DNA of 11,179 nt from Bacteroidota bacterium. GTDB taxonomy: Bacteria > Bacteroidota > Bacteroidia > Chitinophagales > Saprospiraceae. The DNA lies in NCBI GenBank assembly GCA_024277695.1, contig JAJRUR010000164.1, positions 1 to 11,179 on the forward strand. Reading direction: 5' to 3'. Each line of letters starts with the position of its first letter. Position 1 is the first letter of the stretch. The notes under the pieces were generated by a model. That model was not told the DNA's origin, searched no databases, and saw only the letters and a list, made by a program, of their open reading frames with translations. Below are positions 6,697 through 11,179 of the stretch, piece by piece. The translations under genes were made by a program, and so were the position numbers.

Positions 6697-8556
6697 ATGC
6701 ATACTAGATATCACCTGAGAGCAAGCCTCATAATACATATTTTTATATTTACTTCTTTTGCATTTGATACCATCAAAGCTCAGGACTGTATCCCCGGAAG
6801 TGCTCATGCTGTTCTTGACGTCAATAATGTACGTGCACATTTATTTCAGAGTGGAGCGATGTTTTGGAAAGGGAGTGGACCATCAGGTTACATAGTACCG
6901 AAGGATTCCAGTCCCTCGATTTCGTCGATTTTTGCCGGGGGAGTTTGGATTGGAGGCATCCAATCCAATAACATCAAAACAGCAGCTACACAATTTGGGA
7001 TCAGCAACAATATAGTAGATTGGTATCCGGGCCCGATCGAATTTTATAGTGGTGATACGGAAAAAACCATCTGTCAGAACTGGGACAGACATTTTGAGGT
7101 GCGCTCTGATGATATTAGACAATTTTTGGATATATACCAAAAACAAGGGGGCATTGTTACTATAGATCAAATACCGGAGTCCTTGCGAGCCTGGCCCGGT
7201 AAAAACAATCCTTTATTTCGGGACCAAACCGGTTTTGACTTGCCCAGTTCTAATCTTGGACTTGCACCCTTTTGGGATGCCAATATGGATATGATATACA
7301 ATCCAATGGATGGTGACTATCCAATCATCCGCTTCGAACATTGTAGCGAAGGAGTTTATGCAGATCAAATGATTTTTTGGATATATAATGATACCGGCAA
7401 TGAACATCTCCAAACCAAAAGTGCACCTATGCAGGTAGAAGTTCAGCAAATGGCTTTTGCATTTGACTCAAGTAATTTTCTATCAAATACGACATATCAT
7501 CACTTCAAAATCATAAATCGATCTACTGAAAGAATCGATTCAGCTTTTTTTGGACTCTGGCTAGACCCTGACCTTGGCTGTGCAACAGATGACTATATGG
7601 GGACAGCTCCAAACTATCAACTCAGTTATGTCTATAATCACGACGAATACGACGGTGACGACAGTTGCTCCTGCGCACAAGCTAACTTTTGTACGGATAT
7701 CCCTATTATAGGCTTTGATGTACTCCAAGCACCGATTAACCCTCCTACTACATTTGCTATCCGTGTACCCATAGATTGGGAGCCGGATTCATTGACGATC
7801 GTTTTTGAGGAGCAGACATTGGCTGGTGATACGCTAAAGCTCGTACGAGGCTTAAGACAAGTACCTACAGCGATGTCATCAGTTAACTATCATGTAAGTT
7901 CGAAAAATGGATTAGCTACACTACAAGGTGGTCCTAGTTCTAATCCACTCAACTATTATAGATACTTGACCGGATCATGGAGTGACGGTTCTAGGCAAGT
8001 TTTTGGAGGTAGCGGTTACAACCCGCAAAGTAATAATTTTGACAATTATCCATTTAATAGTCCGCCAAATGATCCCAATGGCTGGTCGATGTGTACAGAG
8101 GATATTCCTGAAATAGATCTACGACTGCTTCAGTGCAGTGGGCCCTGGTCTATGGATGCCGGCGAAATCAAAACCATTACACAAGGCATTTATTTTGTTC
8201 CAAACATAACGGATTATCCCTGCCCTGATATCGCTCCACTGCTCAAGGTAGATGAGATAAGCAAAAGATTTTTTAACGATTGTTTTGGATTTCATTCTAT
8301 AATAAGTGCGGTGAACGAATCCAAAGCTAATCTACATGTAAACATTTACCCCAATCCCGCTCAGTCTTCTATACACATAGATACCGAGGAACAGATTCGG
8401 TCTGTGCGCATTGTAGATGCAAGTGGAGCACTAAGAGTGCTCATCAAGGATATGAGCAAGCCTGTAGATATCTCCTTTTTGCCCACTGGTATTTATTTTG
8501 CCTTGATTAGCGGCGAGAAAATCCAAATAACCAAAAAACTTATGGTCATCCGATAA
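6697..8556 (+). CDS. Large secreted protein with T9SS type A sorting domain
   Basis: A 619-residue exported protein. The signal peptide runs to about residue 28 (FAFDTIKA before QDC). Residues about 38-530 match a large Bacteroidota family of secreted proteins that I recognise by landmarks: VLDVNNVRAHLF (39-50), SIFAGGVWIGGI (77-88), WYPGPIEF (109-116), LAPFWDANMDMIYNPMDGDY (189-208), MAFAFD (252-257), HHFKIINRST (268-277), GLWLDPDLGCATDDYMG (286-302) and GGSGYNP (437-443). The family has no assigned biochemical role that I know of. Cysteines are common, with a CSC group near 324-326. The C-terminus (about 546-619) is the type A T9SS signal: VNIYPNPAQSSIHI, then a beta-sandwich ending LPTGIYFALISGEKIQ and the terminal KKLMVIR. 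It is therefore exported through T9SS, where this domain is normally removed. It meets ricT tail to tail across 15 nt with no visible terminator. Confidence 0.92.
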   Translation: MHTRYHLRASLIIHIFIFTSFAFDTIKAQDCIPGSAHAVLDVNNVRAHLFQSGAMFWKGSGPSGYIVPKDSSPSISSIFAGGVWIGGIQSNNIKTAATQFGISNNIVDWYPGPIEFYSGDTEKTICQNWDRHFEVRSDDIRQFLDIYQKQGGIVTIDQIPESLRAWPGKNNPLFRDQTGFDLPSSNLGLAPFWDANMDMIYNPMDGDYPIIRFEHCSEGVYADQMIFWIYNDTGNEHLQTKSAPMQVEVQQMAFAFDSSNFLSNTTYHHFKIINRSTERIDSAFFGLWLDPDLGCATDDYMGTAPNYQLSYVYNHDEYDGDDSCSCAQANFCTDIPIIGFDVLQAPINPPTTFAIRVPIDWEPDSLTIVFEEQTLAGDTLKLVRGLRQVPTAMSSVNYHVSSKNGLATLQGGPSSNPLNYYRYLTGSWSDGSRQVFGGSGYNPQSNNFDNYPFNSPPNDPNGWSMCTEDIPEIDLRLLQCSGPWSMDAGEIKTITQGIYFVPNITDYPCPDIAPLLKVDEISKRFFNDCFGFHSIISAVNESKANLHVNIYPNPAQSSIHIDTEEQIRSVRIVDASGALRVLIKDMSKPVDISFLPTGIYFALISGEKIQITKKLMVIR

Positions 8557-8571
8557 TTCTATACACTTTGT

Positions 8572-9831
8572 TTATGATTTTCTATTCTGCTTACCTTGGT
8601 TTGGTCTGTTCTTGCGTCTGGCGGATTTAGTACGACGGCCGTCTTTTGATTTGGATCCTTGATTGGAGCTGTTACGAGTATTTGTCCGGTTCTTGCGTTG
8701 AGCAGAAGGTCGTCTTTTCTTTGGTTTTCTTTTTTTGCGCTTTTCAGGAGGCAAGTCAATCACACCGGTGAGATTTTCATCAAAGTCCGTTTTATCTTCG
8801 ACGATTTGTACATCATATTTATCCAAAAGTTCCTCCGGCTTTTGTCCTTTTTTATTCATTTGTTGGATTTCGGAGACTCGCTCTTTGGTCAAGGCAATCA
8901 TCACCGTACCGCGATCAGTATTTTGATAAGCATAGAACATCATACCCTTGAATATGTCCATTTTTATGAGCTTAGCCTTACCGGCTTCCGTGATCAGATA
9001 ATCCGCTTTTTTTGGAAATCCTTTGAGTGCATCCAAGTAGGTATCGAGTTCATAATTTAGACAGCACTTAAGTCGTCCGCATTGGCCGGACAGTTTAGTT
9101 TGGTTAATAGCTATATTTTGGTATCTGGCTGCCGATGTCGATACACTTTTAAAATCACTTAACCAAGTGGAGCAGCACAACTCTCTACCACAAGAACCTA
9201 TCCCACCGATTCGTGCAGACTCTTGACGTGCTCCTATCTGCCTCATTTCTACTTTGACCTTAAAAGCTTGGGCATAACTCTTGACTAACTCTCTAAAATC
9301 TACTCGCCCATCTGCCGTATAATAAAAAGTAGCCTTACGCTTATCTGCTCGATATTCAATATCGCCGATTTTCATTTTGAGCCCGAGTGATTTTGCTATG
9401 ACACGTGCCTGTACGAGGGTTTGGTATTCTAGATTGCGGGCAGATTCCAATTTTTCCAAATCGCGCTCATTGGCTTTTCTCAATACTTTAAATTGGACAG
9501 CACTTGCATGTACCTTCTTTTTTTTCATCTGTAGTCTCACGAGTTCGCCACTCAAATTGAGTCTCCCAACATCTGTTCCGCCTTGACTTTCGACGACGAC
9601 CAAGTCACCCGTATGTACATCAATACGGTCACTATTAAGATAAAAATCCGTACGGCTCCCATCTTTAAAGCTCACTTCGACCATATGCATATCCAGCGGG
9701 TCGTGAAAGTCCAGCTTACTCAACCAATCAAAAGAGTTCTTTCGAGTACAGCCTCCCTTACTGCAGTTTCCTTTACTCTGACATCCCTTCGGCGTACCGG
9801 CATTTACTTGTCCACAACTTTCACATCCCAT
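8572..9831 (-). CDS. ricT: PSP1-domain Fe-S protein RicT (YaaT-like)
   Basis: A 419-residue cytosolic protein. Residues 1-30 form a Cys-rich extension (C3, C6, C17, C23, C28) leading into NSFDWL. The PSP1 region (about 45-265) contains GDLVVVESQGGTDVGRL (75-91), the AKSLGLKMKIGDIEYRADKRKATFYYTADGRVDFRELV block (146-183) and the two cysteine motifs CGRELCC (214-220) and CGRLKCC (251-257), which in RicT proteins take part in Fe-S cluster binding. The tail from about 362 to 419 is almost all Lys, Arg, Asn, Gln and Ser and is probably disordered and nucleic-acid binding. In Bacillus, RicT works with RicA and RicF in mRNA processing and differentiation; the role in Bacteroidota is not settled. Its start overlaps the end of holB by 11 nt (9821-9831), so translation is likely coupled. 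Confidence 0.9.
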   Translation of the reverse strand: MGCESCGQVNAGTPKGCQSKGNCSKGGCTRKNSFDWLSKLDFHDPLDMHMVEVSFKDGSRTDFYLNSDRIDVHTGDLVVVESQGGTDVGRLNLSGELVRLQMKKKKVHASAVQFKVLRKANERDLEKLESARNLEYQTLVQARVIAKSLGLKMKIGDIEYRADKRKATFYYTADGRVDFRELVKSYAQAFKVKVEMRQIGARQESARIGGIGSCGRELCCSTWLSDFKSVSTSAARYQNIAINQTKLSGQCGRLKCCLNYELDTYLDALKGFPKKADYLITEAGKAKLIKMDIFKGMMFYAYQNTDRGTVMIALTKERVSEIQQMNKKGQKPEELLDKYDVQIVEDKTDFDENLTGVIDLPPEKRKKRKPKKRRPSAQRKNRTNTRNSSNQGSKSKDGRRTKSARRKNRPNQGKQNRKS

Positions 9832-10939
9832 AACTTACACTTTTATTTTGTTGTATGATATTTTTTAGCTTGATACCGGCATCGGTCATGAGGATGCTTG
9901 CATTTCCATTGCGCTCCAGGCTAAATAAACACTCCTCGCACAAAGCGGCCAAACTATTTATTTGTTCCCAATCCAAACGCTCCTTGAGTACTTCTATTAC
10001 GCGGTCTTCACTCTTTTGCATTCCTGCTTTATGATGTAGTAATCGTTTGACGAACAATAATCCATATCTAAAAAACATGCGTTGACTTTGCTTATGAAGT
10101 CGCGAAAAGTTATTGACCCATTGGATGTAAGGGGCATTGGACCATTTGATACCGAAGCGCATCCACTCCACCCAAATATCATGGATTTCTTCGTCCTGCT
10201 GTGTACTCATCCTGATAGCCTCATTGATATTTCCTTCAGTCCATTGAGCGATCCATTTGGCTTGTTGCTTATCTGCCAATTCTTCCTCTATCAGATACTG
10301 TTCTATAGCTTCTTCCGTCAGCTGACCTACAAAAATCTGCAAGCACCGTGATCGGATCGTATTCAAAATACGGTCCACTTCTTCGGCTATCAAAATCAAA
10401 AAAGTCCCATCGGTTGGCTCTTCAATCAACTTGAGCAGTCGATTTCCATCCTTGTCCAGATACTCTGCCATCCAAACAATCATCACTTTGTGTTTGCCTT
10501 GATAGGACTTCAATCCCATCGATCGTATGATTTCAAGACAGTTAAACGCAGAAATATTAGGGTTGCGTGTCTGCCCCCCAATTTTAGTCATCCAATCATT
10601 GATATCCAAATATAGATTTTCTTGGATGGCATTACGCCAATCAGCCAAAAATGTCTTCGTGCTTGTCTTTTCTTTATTCTTGGGATAGATCGGATAACTA
10701 AAGTGTACATCCGGATGGATAAGCTTAGCTACTTTTACACAATTTGAGCAAGCTCCACAAGCATCCGAAGTATCCGGTTGATCGCACATAAGATATCTAG
10801 TGAGCCATAATGCCAATGCCAGTTTGCCATTGGACCGAGGACCATGTAACAGAATAGCATGCGGTAACTGATCCTCAGTTACCAGGCGTCGGAGTTCCTG
10901 TTTTATCAGTTTTTGGTCTATGATATGATCCAAGTCCAC
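9821..10939 (-). CDS. holB: DNA polymerase III subunit delta'
   Basis: A 372-residue clamp-loader subunit. The N-terminus HIIDQKLIKQELRRLV and LPHAILLHGP (25-34) are typical of delta'. The P-loop position reads GPRSNGKLA (33-41), with L40 in place of Ser/Thr, consistent with delta' not hydrolysing ATP. The zinc site is complete: C52, C61, C64 and C67. VMIVWMAEYLDKDGNRLLKLIEEP (152-175) is the degenerate Walker B region followed by the LLK-x-x-EEP motif, and RSRC (196-199) carries the arginine finger. The start is a GTG at 10939: a stop codon lies 9 codons upstream in frame with no other start between, and the ATG at 10941 is in another frame. It acts with delta and tau/gamma to load the beta clamp. 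It is the first gene of the pair with ricT, an order common in Bacteroidota. Confidence 0.92.
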   Translation of the reverse strand: MDLDHIIDQKLIKQELRRLVTEDQLPHAILLHGPRSNGKLALALWLTRYLMCDQPDTSDACGACSNCVKVAKLIHPDVHFSYPIYPKNKEKTSTKTFLADWRNAIQENLYLDINDWMTKIGGQTRNPNISAFNCLEIIRSMGLKSYQGKHKVMIVWMAEYLDKDGNRLLKLIEEPTDGTFLILIAEEVDRILNTIRSRCLQIFVGQLTEEAIEQYLIEEELADKQQAKWIAQWTEGNINEAIRMSTQQDEEIHDIWVEWMRFGIKWSNAPYIQWVNNFSRLHKQSQRMFFRYGLLFVKRLLHHKAGMQKSEDRVIEVLKERLDWEQINSLAALCEECLFSLERNGNASILMTDAGIKLKNIIQQNKSVSYGM

Positions 10940-11179
10940 ATCAAGCTGTTGATCATATTACTCAAGACATAGCCGGAGCGACGGCAGATAGAATTTAGAT
11001 CGTAACACCCTAATACAAAGGCACGCTACAAAACTGTATATATTCTTAAAATCTAAACAACATACTACTATATACGTGCCTAGATTTGTTGATAAAAATC
11101 CAATATTGAACCGACTCCCCTATCAAACTACATCTACAATGCTGTAAAAATAGTATTTTTATCCGCATCTATTAAAAAC
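10940..11179. other. AT-rich upstream region of holB
   Basis: This 240-nt stretch up to the window edge has no protein-like frame. It contains a candidate minus-strand promoter (11029-11060), a pair of spaced inverted repeats (AGGCACG 11019-11025 with CGTGCCT 11075-11081, and GTATATA 11036-11042 with TATATAC 11069-11075), and a 17-nt odd palindrome TAAAAATA-G-TATTTTTA at 11145-11161. The gene beyond the right edge is not visible. Confidence 0.6.
11029..11060 (-). promoter_or_regulatory. Candidate promoter for holB-ricT
   Basis: On the minus strand, TTG (11060-11058) is followed after 21 nt by CAGTTTTG (11036-11029), one mismatch from TAnnTTTG. The spacing fits the Bacteroidota consensus. Transcription would start near 11023, giving a leader of about 84 nt. 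The same first-base mismatch occurs in the candidate promoter at 4180-4210. Confidence 0.3.

Noticed and set aside
9821..10939. Loss of function of delta' because of the degenerate Walker A and B motifs
   Set aside because: Delta' subunits do not hydrolyse ATP, and the zinc cysteines, EEP and SRC motifs are intact.
11145..11161. TAAAAATA-G-TATTTTTA palindrome as a terminator or hairpin
   Set aside because: A 1-nt centre cannot form a loop, and all-AT palindromes are expected by chance in such AT-rich sequence.

Overview
The window reads as ordinary chromosomal DNA of a Bacteroidota bacterium, most likely a Saprospiria- or Cytophaga-like lineage. Three things support this: secreted proteins with both classes of type IX secretion (T9SS) sorting domain (a type B C-terminus at 2051-4141 and a type A C-terminus at 6697-8556), an LptC that looks like a lipoprotein, and a RicT/PSP1 protein with a Cys-rich N-terminal extension next to DNA polymerase III delta'. 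Base composition is moderate and shows no sharp shift. I see no tRNA, rRNA, CRISPR array, transposase, integrase or phage gene.

Layout. 1-247 is non-coding and is a patchwork of short intergenic repeats and hairpins. 248-4141 (minus strand) is a tightly packed three-gene operon read right to left: a large secreted multidomain T9SS protein, then lptC (4-nt start/stop overlap), then a CNNM/CorC-type membrane protein (1-nt gap). 4142-4251 is a divergent promoter region. 4252-5977 (plus strand) holds pssA, purS and rsmI; purS and rsmI are almost touching. 6025-6510 encodes a small exported protein with a TonB-C-like C-terminal half. 6511-6696 is an AT-rich intergenic stretch with a perfect 9-bp inverted repeat just before a second large T9SS cargo gene (6697-8556). 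That gene runs convergently, with only 15 nt between, into the minus-strand pair holB-ricT (10939 to 8572, 11-nt overlap). 10940-11179 is an AT-rich upstream region.

How the genes fit together. Most of the window is housekeeping: phosphatidylserine synthesis, purine synthesis, 16S rRNA methylation, clamp loading, LPS export and a CBS-domain membrane protein. Three exported proteins sit among these. There is no compelling new defence, mobile or biosynthetic system here. The points most worth a second look are the repeat mosaic at the left end with an apparently compensated hairpin, the coupling of a T9SS surface protein to lptC, the small TonB-C-like exported protein, the lineage-specific Cys cluster of RicT, and a possibly leaderless pssA transcript.
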